This document shows, one piece after another, positions 7,455-15,639 of a stretch of DNA of 27,619 bases. The position numbers were made by a program, and so were the translations under genes. The notes beneath the pieces are model-generated. The model was not told the origin of the DNA and did not search any database. It saw only the letters and a program-made list of their open reading frames with translations. Position 1 is the first letter of the stretch, and each line of letters starts with the position of its first letter. This DNA comes from CAZEJK01 sp964512045 (GTDB taxonomy: Bacteria; Acidobacteriota; Thermoanaerobaculia; Thermoanaerobaculales; Sulfomarinibacteraceae): positions 1-27,619 of the forward strand of contig CAZEJK010000049.1 in assembly GCA_964512045.1 (NCBI GenBank), in the 5' to 3' direction.

Positions 7455-8396
7455 ATGGACCGGTTGCTCGTCATCGCCGGCCCCACCGCCTCGGGCAAGA
7501 CGCGCCTCGCCCTCGACGTGGCCGAACGGCTCGACGGTGAGATTGTGTCCGCGGACGCCTTCGCTGTGTACCGAGGCATGGATATCGGCACCGACAAGCC
7601 CGACCGGAAGCAGCGGCAGCGGGTCATCCATCACCTCGTTGACATGGTCGAGCCCACCGAGCGGTTCTCCGCCGGCGACTTCGCGCGCGCCGCGGACCGG
7701 GCAATCGCCGAGATCCGTGCGCGAGGTCGCGTCCCGGTGGTGGCCGGGGGCAGCCACTTCTACCTCCACGCACTGCTGCGCGAGCTGTTTCCGTCCCCTT
7801 CCCATGACCCGGCGGTACGGGCCTCGCTCGTGAACGCCTGGGATGAGGACCCACGAGCGACCTTCACTCGGCTGGAGCAGGTGGACCCTGAGGCGGCGCA
7901 CCGGATCGGGGCGTCGGATCGCCAACGGGTCCTGCGGGCGCTCGAGATCTGGGAGCTCACTGGAGTATCGATGACCGAGCATTGGCGCCGCCACCGCTCG
8001 ACCGAACGTTACGCCGCGCTGATCGTTGCCCCGTGGAGGCCTCGGTCCGAGCTCTATGCTAGAATCGACTCGCGCGTCGAAACGATGTTCAGGGCCGGAC
8101 TCGTAGATGAGGTGGAGGGTCTGTTGCGAGCTGGTGTACCCGAGACGGCCCACGCGTTGCGAGCAATTGGATACCGGCAGGTCGTCACGTATCTTGAGGG
8201 TCGGTGCAGTCACGCGGACGCGATCCGAGCCACCAAGACTGCGAGCCGACGACTTGCCAAACGGCAGCTTTCGTGGCTTCGCCGCGATGAAATGCAACCG
8301 GTGCAATGGGTTTCCGTCGCATCGACGGGACCAGACGGCACTGCAAACGAACACATTGTCCGGCTCTGGCTTGACGGCGGGGGTGTTTGCGAATGA
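7455..8396 (+). CDS. miaA: tRNA dimethylallyltransferase
   Basis: 313 residues, the usual size. It transfers a dimethylallyl group from DMAPP to N6 of A37 in tRNAs that read UNN codons. Seen here: Walker A GPTASGKT (residues 9-16), the DKP motif in GTDKPD, VAGGSHFYLHAL and the later RAIGYRQ. The in-frame ATG at 7446 is an alternative but lies in the putative -10 box, so 7455 is preferred. It overlaps hfq by 4 nt (ATGA), the classic miaA-hfq arrangement. Confidence 0.96.
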   Translation: MDRLLVIAGPTASGKTRLALDVAERLDGEIVSADAFAVYRGMDIGTDKPDRKQRQRVIHHLVDMVEPTERFSAGDFARAADRAIAEIRARGRVPVVAGGSHFYLHALLRELFPSPSHDPAVRASLVNAWDEDPRATFTRLEQVDPEAAHRIGASDRQRVLRALEIWELTGVSMTEHWRRHRSTERYAALIVAPWRPRSELYARIDSRVETMFRAGLVDEVEGLLRAGVPETAHALRAIGYRQVVTYLEGRCSHADAIRATKTASRRLAKRQLSWLRRDEMQPVQWVSVASTGPDGTANEHIVRLWLDGGGVCE

Positions 8397-8635
8397 GCAA
8401 GCCTGGCAGCAGCACCATCAACATCCAAGACTCGTTCTTCTACCAGCTGCGCAAGGACGCACGTCCGATCAGCGTTTTCTTGATCAACGGCAAGCGCCTG
8501 ACCGGCATCCTTCGCAGGTTTGACCGGTACGCGGTCATTCTCGAGTCACATGGAGAAGAGCAGCTCGTCTACAAGCACGCCATCGCGTCGATCGTGCCGG
8601 CATCGCCACGCGGCTCTGAAGGTGACGATGCATGA
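8393..8635 (+). CDS. hfq: RNA chaperone Hfq
   Basis: 80 residues with the Sm-like fold: Sm1 region FLINGKRLTGILRRFDRY and the Sm2 signature YKHAIASIVP. Hfq hexamers help small RNAs pair with mRNAs. A Q-D-S-F-F-x-Q-L helix begins the fold, and a basic patch (RKDAR) lies at the rim position. The C-terminal tail is short, so it lacks the long disordered tail of E. coli Hfq. The ATG at 8393 overlaps the miaA stop and the end overlaps the next gene's ATG (8632), so all three are probably translationally coupled. A TTG two codons upstream is possible but less likely. Confidence 0.95.
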   Translation: MSKPGSSTINIQDSFFYQLRKDARPISVFLINGKRLTGILRRFDRYAVILESHGEEQLVYKHAIASIVPASPRGSEGDDA

Positions 8636-9846
8636 CGAGCGTGCATCGCATCGGGTGCTTTCTTGTCGCTGTCGGGTTCCTGAGCGCCGGCTGTACGCCC
8701 GCTCCCGAAAGCGCCCGGCTGACCACGGCGATCCCGGTGGCGCCACCGCACGTGGGACCTGGAGCGCCGGAGATAGATGATGCCACCGAGCGCACGTTGG
8801 ACCGCTCGTGGGCCAAAGTGAACAGCGGCCAGCTCGACGCCGCCCGCGCCACCGCAGCCGAGCTCACAGGGCCGACCGCCGAGCTTCTCCAGGTCCAGCT
8901 GGACCTGCTCGAGGACGCTGAGCCCGAGCTCGATCGGGCCACACGGCTCGTGGAACGGTACCCCTCCTGGGCGTCTGCGTGGGTCACGACGAGCGTCCTT
9001 GCCGAGCGTCTGGACAACGAGCCCGCGGCGTTGAAGGCGGCGCGAGAGGCCGCGTCGCTGTGGCCTCGAAACCGATGGAACGAACGTGCTGCCGAGCTGG
9101 AGCAACGGTGGATTTCCGATCGCCTCGAGCGTGCTGCCGAAGCACTCGAGCGCAAGCTTCCGGCGCGCGCGGTCGACGCCACGCGCAGCGTCCTGGCCAT
9201 TGAAGGCGATCACCTCGAGGCTCTGAAGCTACTGGTCCGGGCTCTGCTCGCCCAGGATCAGCTCGAGGAGGCACAGGAGGTTCTTTCGAACCTACCCGAA
9301 GGCCCTGATACGACCTTCCTGTCGGCGCGCCTGCTGACGTATCGCGAGTCATGGTTTACCGCCATGCAGACACTGGAGGAGCTCCCGTCAACCTACCCGG
9401 GGCGGGACGAGCTGCTGCGCACGGTCCGCAGTCGTTGGCGCCGGGACAACCTGCCGCGCCATGTGCAGCGTGCGCTCTCCTCCGAGGATCTCACCCGCGC
9501 AGAGCTGGCCATGGTGCTGACCGCAACCGCCCCCCAGCTCAAGGCGCTGCCGTCCGAGCCTCCGCCTCTGCTCACAGATATTATGGACGAGCGCGGCCGC
9601 GACGCAATTCTGACCGTCACAGCTCTCGGGCTACTGTCCGCCGATCGGCTGGAGCATCTCTTCCACCCATCCCGACCGGTAACACCGGACGAGGTTCGTC
9701 GAGCTCTCACGCGCGCCGCCGTCCTGCTCGGCGGCTCTCCGCCCCGGTGGTGCGAGGCCGAGGACACGACCGACAGCTGTGTCAGACCGCCGACCACAGG
9801 TCCCGGCGTCGCCGCGATGCTGGAACAGATCGCGAACCTGGAGTGA
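8632..9846 (+). CDS. TPR-like lipoprotein of unknown function
   Basis: 404 residues. The N-terminus is a lipoprotein signal with lipobox LSAGC and the modified cysteine at residue 21. The first 250 or so mature residues are Ala/Leu/Glu-rich helical pairs resembling degenerate tetratricopeptide repeats (for example the segments around 45-75, 85-125 and 160-230). The last 120 residues contain a helical segment rich in Leu and Arg that I do not recognise, and two late cysteines. Its start overlaps the hfq stop (ATGA) and its stop is 4 nt from the Crp-type gene, so it sits inside a tight cluster of regulatory genes. Likely a membrane-anchored scaffold; no enzymatic motif is visible. Confidence 0.8.
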   Translation: MTSVHRIGCFLVAVGFLSAGCTPAPESARLTTAIPVAPPHVGPGAPEIDDATERTLDRSWAKVNSGQLDAARATAAELTGPTAELLQVQLDLLEDAEPELDRATRLVERYPSWASAWVTTSVLAERLDNEPAALKAAREAASLWPRNRWNERAAELEQRWISDRLERAAEALERKLPARAVDATRSVLAIEGDHLEALKLLVRALLAQDQLEEAQEVLSNLPEGPDTTFLSARLLTYRESWFTAMQTLEELPSTYPGRDELLRTVRSRWRRDNLPRHVQRALSSEDLTRAELAMVLTATAPQLKALPSEPPPLLTDIMDERGRDAILTVTALGLLSADRLEHLFHPSRPVTPDEVRRALTRAAVLLGGSPPRWCEAEDTTDSCVRPPTTGPGVAAMLEQIANLE

Positions 9847-9850
9847 TGCG

Positions 9851-10522
9851 ATGATCGAAGACGCAACTGAGCTTCTCGGCAAGATCGAACTGTTCGCCGG
9901 ACTCGACGATCAGGAGCTCGCCAAGATCGCCAGGCTTTCGCAGCTGCGGACCGTCGCCAAGGATAAGGAGATCTTCCATTCCGGCGATGAGCCGGATGCC
10001 GTCTTCGTCGTGGTCAACGGCAAGGTCAAGATCGTGGTAACCACCTCCGACGGCAAGGAGCTCATCCTCGCGGTCCTCGGTGCCGGGCAGGTCGTCGGCG
10101 AGATGGCGTTGCTCGATAGCTCGCCGCGCTCTGCCACTGTCGTGGCGTCCACCTCCGTGGACCTTCTGGTGCTCAGCCGGGAGGACTTCCAGAGGATCCT
10201 CGACACCGAGCCGCGGATCTCCTCGAAGCTGCTCCGGATTCTCTGCCAGCGGCTCCGGCGGGCAAACTCGAAGATGGAGTCACTGGCGTACATGGACGTT
10301 GCCGGCCGCCTCGCCCGATACTTCCTCGATCTGGCGCGTGATCACGGTCAGCGCCTCGGCAACGGCTGGGTGTCGGTTCGCCGACCAACCCATGCTGACA
10401 TCGCGCACTCGATCGGCACCAGCCGCGAGACGGTGTCCCGCCTCATCAACGAGTTCGAGGAGCGCCTCGGAATCGTCAACAAAGGACGGTTCACCTACAT
10501 CCGTGAGAGCATGCTCGAGTAG
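9851..10522 (+). CDS. Crp/Fnr-family transcriptional regulator
   Basis: 223 residues. Residues about 10-125 form a cyclic-nucleotide-binding beta-barrel with the phosphate-binding cassette GEMALLDSSPRSATV, which retains the Glu and Arg used to hold cAMP or cGMP. A dimerisation helix follows, then a winged helix-turn-helix (about 170-200) with HADIAHSIGTSRETVSRLI, the Crp-type recognition helix. There is no N-terminal cysteine cluster as in FNR. Start at 9851: CTGGAG lies about 9 nt upstream and only 4 nt separate it from the lipoprotein stop. The true effector and targets are unknown; no obvious Crp half-site pair was spotted in this window. Confidence 0.93.
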   Translation: MIEDATELLGKIELFAGLDDQELAKIARLSQLRTVAKDKEIFHSGDEPDAVFVVVNGKVKIVVTTSDGKELILAVLGAGQVVGEMALLDSSPRSATVVASTSVDLLVLSREDFQRILDTEPRISSKLLRILCQRLRRANSKMESLAYMDVAGRLARYFLDLARDHGQRLGNGWVSVRRPTHADIAHSIGTSRETVSRLINEFEERLGIVNKGRFTYIRESMLE

Positions 10523-10578
10523 CGACCTCCACTCTGCTGTCGCACCGATGCGGAGCCGAGTGCATCTCGGGAGGACCC

Positions 10579-11991
10579 ATGCCCACAACCCTGCGTCTGT
10601 ACAACACTCTGACCCGTCAGCTCGAGGAGCTCTCCTCCATCGAGCCCGGCCACGTCCGTCTGTACACCTGTGGACCGACAGTCTACGACTACGCCCACAT
10701 CGGCAACCTGCGCACCTTCCTGTTCGAGGACATCCTCCGCCGCACGGTGCAGCTGTTCGGCTGGAGGGTCACCCAGGTCATGAACCTCACCGATGTGGAC
10801 GACAAGACCATCCGCAACGCCAACGCCGCAGGGACCTCGCTACGCGCGTATACCAACCGGTTCGCGGAGGCGTTCTTCGAAGATCTGGAGACCCTCCGAG
10901 TCGAGCCCGCCGAGCACTACCCCAGGGCCACCGACTACATCGACCAGATGGTCACGATCATCCAGCGACTGTCCGAGCGTGGCCACACCTACACGTCGGA
11001 CGGTTCGATCTACTACCGGATCTCCACATTCCCCGAGTATGGCAAGCTGTCGGGCGTCTCACTCGAGAACAACATCGCCGGTGCCCGAATCGACGCCGAC
11101 GAGTACGAGAAGGACGATGCCCGCGACTTCGTCCTCTGGAAGGCCTCACGCCCGGGTGAGCCTTCGTGGGACACTCCCATCGGCGCCGGCCGTCCGGGCT
11201 GGCATCTCGAGTGCTCCGCCATGTCGATGTCCCTGCTCGGCGAAAGCTTCGACATCCACACCGGCGCCGTGGACAACATCTTCCCGCATCACGAGAACGA
11301 GATTGCCCAGTCCGAAGGGGCCACCGGCAAGCCGTTCGCGCGCTTCTGGCTGCACGCCGAGCACCTCATCGTCGAGGGCGAGAAGATGGCAAAGTCGAAA
11401 GGCAACTTCTTCACCCTTCGCGACCTGCTCGAGCACGGCCACGATCCGGCAGCGATCCGTTACCTCTTGATCTCGGTGCCGTACCGGCAGAAGCTGAACT
11501 TCACTTTTGACGGGCTCCACGCCGCCAACCAGGCTATCGAGCGGATCGTCAACACCCAGCGACGGCTCCAGCACACCCCAAGAGCAACCGGCGACGGCGA
11601 TCTTGCACTCGAGACAGTCCAGGAGTTCCATACCGACCTTGCTGACGCCCTCGGCGATGACCTCAACACCGCGCGGGCCCTCGCCGCGGTGCATACCCTG
11701 CTGCGCGCCGTCAACACCGCCCTCGACGGCAACGGCATCGCGGCACAGCCCCGTACAGAGCTGGAGCGTGCGTTCACGACGATCGACGCCACGCTCGGGA
11801 TTGCACCGCAGGCGGCAGGCCACGCCAGCGACAACGATAGCGCAGCGATCGACGCGCTCGTGGCCGAGCGGACTCAGGCCCGCGCCGAGCGGCAGTTCGA
11901 CCGCGCCGACGCCATACGGAATGAGCTGAAGTCGCGCGGCATCGTGCTCGAGGACACTCCCCACGGCACCATCTGGCACCGAGAGGGGTAG
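10579..11991 (+). CDS. cysS: Cysteinyl-tRNA synthetase
   Basis: 470 residues, the normal bacterial length. It charges tRNA-Cys with cysteine using ATP. Class I signatures: HIGN (40-43) and KMAKS (269-273). Zinc site residues are visible: C31 in TCGPTVYD, the Cys in WHLECSAMS, and the His/Glu of FPHHENEIAQ. The C-terminal helical domain includes ARAERQFDRADAIRNEL, typical of the family. Start at 10579 is supported by GGGAGG about 5 nt upstream. 56 nt separate it from the Crp-type gene, so it may be co-transcribed or have its own promoter. A heptamer array begins a few bases after the stop. Confidence 0.97.
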   Translation: MPTTLRLYNTLTRQLEELSSIEPGHVRLYTCGPTVYDYAHIGNLRTFLFEDILRRTVQLFGWRVTQVMNLTDVDDKTIRNANAAGTSLRAYTNRFAEAFFEDLETLRVEPAEHYPRATDYIDQMVTIIQRLSERGHTYTSDGSIYYRISTFPEYGKLSGVSLENNIAGARIDADEYEKDDARDFVLWKASRPGEPSWDTPIGAGRPGWHLECSAMSMSLLGESFDIHTGAVDNIFPHHENEIAQSEGATGKPFARFWLHAEHLIVEGEKMAKSKGNFFTLRDLLEHGHDPAAIRYLLISVPYRQKLNFTFDGLHAANQAIERIVNTQRRLQHTPRATGDGDLALETVQEFHTDLADALGDDLNTARALAAVHTLLRAVNTALDGNGIAAQPRTELERAFTTIDATLGIAPQAAGHASDNDSAAIDALVAERTQARAERQFDRADAIRNELKSRGIVLEDTPHGTIWHREG

Positions 11992-11998
11992 ACGGAGA

Positions 11999-12040
11999 GA
12001 GCTCAGAGTCGCGAGCTCAGAGCTCAGAGTGCCCCCGCCC
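11999..12040 (+). repeat. Heptamer array with C-rich border
   Basis: 7-nt units at 11999, 12006, 12013 and 12020: GAGCTCA three times and GAGTCGC once. A partial unit GAGT follows, then GCCCCCGCCC (12031-12040). The border matches the TCCCCCGCCC border of the left array near 1465 although the heptamers differ. It begins 8 nt after the cysS stop codon. Confidence 0.7.
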
Positions 12041-12106
12041 GGCGCGTGGAATCTGGTGGGACATACCGGGATTGCAGGTCGACCCGATGTGCGGGGCTCC
12101 AGAGGT

Positions 12107-12161
12107 CCGGGGCCGGCTGCCGGCTACCGGGACCGGGGCCAGTGCCGGGGCCGAAGCCGGG
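12107..12161 (+). repeat. CCGG-rich degenerate short tandem repeat
   Basis: CCGG recurs at 12107, 12113, 12120, 12127, 12133, 12145 and 12157, that is, at steps of 6-7 nt or twice 6. This is a decayed 6/7-mer array in the 294-nt gap between cysS and the Asp-box gene. Apart from this and the array at 11999-12040 I see no gene there. Confidence 0.5.
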
Positions 12162-12285
12162 TCTGCCACCACGTAGCCACGGTGGACGGCCGGCGGAAGC
12201 GAAGCCGGATCATGGCCGGAGGATCACCGGCCCTGCTACTCTTGTCAGCGTTCGTGCCCACTCACCTCGTTTCGGGAGGCAGACC

Positions 12286-15200
12286 ATGCACAGATTGCTC
12301 ACGAGTGTCGCTATCGTTCTCGTCCTCAGCCTTGTCCCGACTGCGGCGCCGGCCGAGGAGTCCCGTCTCAATGCCGAGACGTTCGAGGGGCTCGAGCTCC
12401 GCGCCATCGGGCCCGCATTGATGTCCGGAAGAATCGCGGATGTGGCACTCCACCCAGAGGATCCGAGCATCTGGTACGTGGCGGTGGGCTCCGGCGGCGT
12501 ATGGAAGACCGACAACAGCGGCACCACCTGGCAGCCGCTGTTCGACAACGAGGCGTCATACTCCATCGGCTGTATCACCGTCGATCCCTCCAACCCGCAC
12601 GTGGTCTGGGTCGGCACCGGTGAGAACGTCGGCGGCCGTCACGTTGGGTACGGCGACGGTATCTACCGCAGCACCGACGGTGGCGCCACCTGGTCCAACA
12701 TGGGGCTCGAGGCCTCCGAGCACATCTCCAAGATCGTGGTCCACCCAGAAGCGTCCGACGTGGTCTGGGTAGCCGTTCAGGGCCCGCTCTGGTCGTCAGG
12801 AGGCGACCGCGGCGTCTACAAGACGACCGACGGAGGCGCCACCTGGCGCCGGGTCCTCAGTGCCGGCGAGTGGACTGGCGCCACCGACCTGGTGATCGAC
12901 CCGCGCAACCCGGATCGGCTCTACGCAGCCACCTGGCAGCGACATCGCACCGTGGCGGCCTACATGGGTGGCGGCCCGGAGTCGGGTCTCTACCGCTCCA
13001 CCGATGGTGGAGAGAGCTGGCAGCGACTGCACGAAGGCCTGCCCGAGGGCAACATGGGCAAGATCGGGCTCACCATCTCACCGATGCGACCCGACGTCCT
13101 GTACGCCGCCATCGAGCTCGATCGGCGCGAGGGTGGCGTCTGGCGCTCGACAGACCGTGGCGCCAGCTGGACCAAGATGTCCGACACCGTCTCCGGGGCC
13201 ACCGGGCCGCACTACTACCAGGAGCTGATTGCCAGCCCGCACGAGTTTGATCGCCTCTACCTGATGGACGTGAGGACCCAGGTCTCCGATGACGGCGGAG
13301 CGACCTTCCGGCGTCTGAGCGAGGCGTACAAGCACTCGGACAACCACTCTCTGACCTTCCGAGATGACGACCCTGACTACCTGCTCATGGGTACCGACGG
13401 AGGGCTGTACGAGAGCTTCGACCTCGGTGCGACCTGGCGGTTCGTGGCGAACCTGCCGGTGACCCAGTTCTACAAGGTGGCGGTCGACGATGCCGAGCCG
13501 TTCTACGCAGTCTACGGCGGCACCCAGGACAACAACAGTCAGTCCGGCCCGTCACGAACCGATGCGATCAACGGCATCACCAACCGCGAGTGGGAGGTGG
13601 TCCTCGGCGCCGATGGCCATCAGCCCGCCACCGAGCCGGGCAACCCTGACATCGCGTACGCCGAGACTCAGGTCGGCGGGCTGCACAGGCTCGACCGCAC
13701 AACCGGCGAGGCGATCCTTATCCAACCGCAACCCGGCCCGGACGACCCGCCGGAGCGGTTCAACTGGGACTCGCCGATCCTCGTTTCGCCCCACTCCCCC
13801 ACCCGCCTGTACTTCGCCAGCCAGCGTCTGTGGCGCTCCGATGATCGCGGTGACTCGTGGACAACAGTCTCTGGTGATCTGACACGCAACGGCGACCGGA
13901 TGCTGCGACCGTTCATGGGTCGGCAGTGGAGCTGGGACGCCCCCTGGGACATGGACGCCATGTCCAACTTCCACACGATCACGTCGATCTCCGAGTCGCC
14001 GCTGGACGAGGGCCTGCTGTATGTGGGGACCGATGACGGTCTGCTACAGGTCTCCGAGGACGGTGGCGAGTCATGGCGCCGACTCGACGTGGCCACCCTT
14101 CCCGATGTGCCGGCCGAGGCGTTCGTCAACGACGTCAAGGCCGACCTCCATGATGCCGATACCGTCTACGTAGCCCTCGACCACCACAAGCAGGGCGACT
14201 ACTCGCCGTACCTCCTGAAGAGCACAGACCGCGGCCGCAGCTGGCAATCGATCGCCGGAGATCTCCCCGACCGGCATCTCGTCTGGCGCGTCGTGCAAGA
14301 TCACATCGAGCCCGAGCTCCTGTTCGCCGGCACCGAGCTCGGTGTGTTCTTCACCATCGACGGTGGCGCCCACTGGGTGGAGCTCACCGGCGGCGTCCCG
14401 ACCATCTCGTTCCGTGACCTCGCGATCCAGCGACGTGAGAACGACCTTGTGGGCGCCACCTTCGGCCGTGGCTTCTACATCCTCGACGACTACTCCGTTC
14501 TGCGCGAGGTCTCCGAGGAGGCCCTCGCCGAGGAAGCGGCGCTGTTCAGCGTGCGCCCCGCGTGGTGGTACATTCCGCGGCGCCCTCTCGGCAGTGACGA
14601 GAAGGCGTATCAAGGCGCCGCCTTCTTCACGGCGCCGAACCCGCCGTTCGGCGCCACGTTCACCTACCATCTTCGAGACGATCTGACCACGCTCGCCGAG
14701 CAACGCCAGGCTGCCGAGCAGCCGAAGATCGAGGCGGGCGACGATACGCCGTTCCCCGGCTGGGACACGGTCGAGACCGAGCGCAGAGCCGCTGATCCCG
14801 CCATCCTGCTGACCGTTCGCGACAGCGACGGCCGCGTCGTGCGACGCCTCGAGGGCGCCACCGAGGCCGGCGTCCACCGCACCTCGTGGGACCTGCGGCT
14901 CCCCGCGAGCGAGGCCATCGGCAGCACGCGCTCCGAGTGGGACGACCCGCCACGCGGACCGATGGTGGCGCCGGGGACCTACTCGGTCACCGTGTCCCGC
15001 ATCGACGCAGGCAACAGCCGGCAGCTTGCGGGTCCGGTCAGCTTCGAGGTCAAGCCCCTGCAGGTGGGCGCTCTGGACGGAGCAGACCTCCCGTCGGTTG
15101 TGGCGTTTTGGAAGCGAGTCGCCGATGTGGAGCGGTCCGTTTCCGCTGCAACCCAGGCCCTCTCGGACGCTCTGGAACGGGTCCAGACGCTGGAGACTGT

Positions 15201-15558
15201 CCTTGCACGGTCCACCGCAGAGCCCGGAGGCCTCGGGAGTGACCTGGAGTCTCTCCGACAGCTCCTGCTCGACATCGACCAGCAGCTAAACGGTCACCGC
15301 TCGAAGGGTTCCGTGGGCGAGCCGACGGCGCCGTCGATCCGCAGCCGGATCCGGCGGACCTCCAGTGGCGTGGCGCGGAGCACGTACGGGCCGACACCGA
15401 ACCTGGAGCGCAACCTGACGATCGCCTCCGAGCAGCTGCGATCGCTCCGCGATCAGATCCATCAGATCGTCGACGAGCGCATTCCGCTTCTCGAAGAGAA
15501 GCTGCAGGAGCTCGGTGGACCGTGGGCGCCGGGTCAACCGATACCACCTGTCCCCTGA
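12286..15558 (+). CDS. Secreted Asp-box (sortilin/BNR-like) beta-propeller protein
   Basis: 1090 residues. The ATG at 12286 has GGGAGG 7 nt upstream and opens a signal peptide (about 1-23, ending PAA-PA-E). Eleven Asp-box-like motifs of the form S/T-x-D-x-G-x-x-W/F follow (TDNSGTTW, STDGGATW, TTDGGATW, STDGGESW and so on) over residues about 65-720, predicting one or two large beta-propellers of the VPS10/sortilin, WD40/YVTN type. Residues about 820-920 look like an Ig/FlgD-type beta domain (VVRRLEGATEAGVHRTSWDLR). The last 150 residues are helical and probably coiled. The family is often labelled glycosyl hydrolase, but no catalytic residues can be assigned. Probably exported; the role is unknown. 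Confidence 0.85.
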   Translation: MHRLLTSVAIVLVLSLVPTAAPAEESRLNAETFEGLELRAIGPALMSGRIADVALHPEDPSIWYVAVGSGGVWKTDNSGTTWQPLFDNEASYSIGCITVDPSNPHVVWVGTGENVGGRHVGYGDGIYRSTDGGATWSNMGLEASEHISKIVVHPEASDVVWVAVQGPLWSSGGDRGVYKTTDGGATWRRVLSAGEWTGATDLVIDPRNPDRLYAATWQRHRTVAAYMGGGPESGLYRSTDGGESWQRLHEGLPEGNMGKIGLTISPMRPDVLYAAIELDRREGGVWRSTDRGASWTKMSDTVSGATGPHYYQELIASPHEFDRLYLMDVRTQVSDDGGATFRRLSEAYKHSDNHSLTFRDDDPDYLLMGTDGGLYESFDLGATWRFVANLPVTQFYKVAVDDAEPFYAVYGGTQDNNSQSGPSRTDAINGITNREWEVVLGADGHQPATEPGNPDIAYAETQVGGLHRLDRTTGEAILIQPQPGPDDPPERFNWDSPILVSPHSPTRLYFASQRLWRSDDRGDSWTTVSGDLTRNGDRMLRPFMGRQWSWDAPWDMDAMSNFHTITSISESPLDEGLLYVGTDDGLLQVSEDGGESWRRLDVATLPDVPAEAFVNDVKADLHDADTVYVALDHHKQGDYSPYLLKSTDRGRSWQSIAGDLPDRHLVWRVVQDHIEPELLFAGTELGVFFTIDGGAHWVELTGGVPTISFRDLAIQRRENDLVGATFGRGFYILDDYSVLREVSEEALAEEAALFSVRPAWWYIPRRPLGSDEKAYQGAAFFTAPNPPFGATFTYHLRDDLTTLAEQRQAAEQPKIEAGDDTPFPGWDTVETERRAADPAILLTVRDSDGRVVRRLEGATEAGVHRTSWDLRLPASEAIGSTRSEWDDPPRGPMVAPGTYSVTVSRIDAGNSRQLAGPVSFEVKPLQVGALDGADLPSVVAFWKRVADVERSVSAATQALSDALERVQTLETVLARSTAEPGGLGSDLESLRQLLLDIDQQLNGHRSKGSVGEPTAPSIRSRIRRTSSGVARSTYGPTPNLERNLTIASEQLRSLRDQIHQIVDERIPLLEEKLQELGGPWAPGQPIPPVP

Positions 15559-15586
15559 GGGTTCACGCCCAGCTCGATACCGCTTC

Positions 15587-15615
15587 TTGACGAGGCCCGA
15601 CGCTCGACGTAGGCT
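15587..15615 (+). promoter_or_regulatory. sigma70-type promoter of the ileS operon
   Basis: TTGACG (15587-15592), a 17-nt spacer, TAGGCT (15610-15615), 24 nt before the ileS ATG. This is the best promoter match in the window. The leader is too short for a T-box riboswitch. Confidence 0.65.
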
Positions 15616-15639
15616 TCCCCCGCGAAGGCGAGGACGCGC

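Noticed and set aside
7364..7627. N-terminal extension of the beta-lactamase-family ORF
   Set aside because: It would run antisense into miaA. GTG 7363 has GGGAGG 5 nt upstream and starts the signal peptide.
12046..12285. N-terminal extension of the Asp-box ORF
   Set aside because: The extension is low-complexity and comes from the CCGG repeat region. The ATG at 12286 has a Shine-Dalgarno sequence and begins a signal peptide.
15559..15639. T-box riboswitch before ileS
   Set aside because: Only 81 nt are available, with a promoter in the middle and no T-box or terminator sequence.
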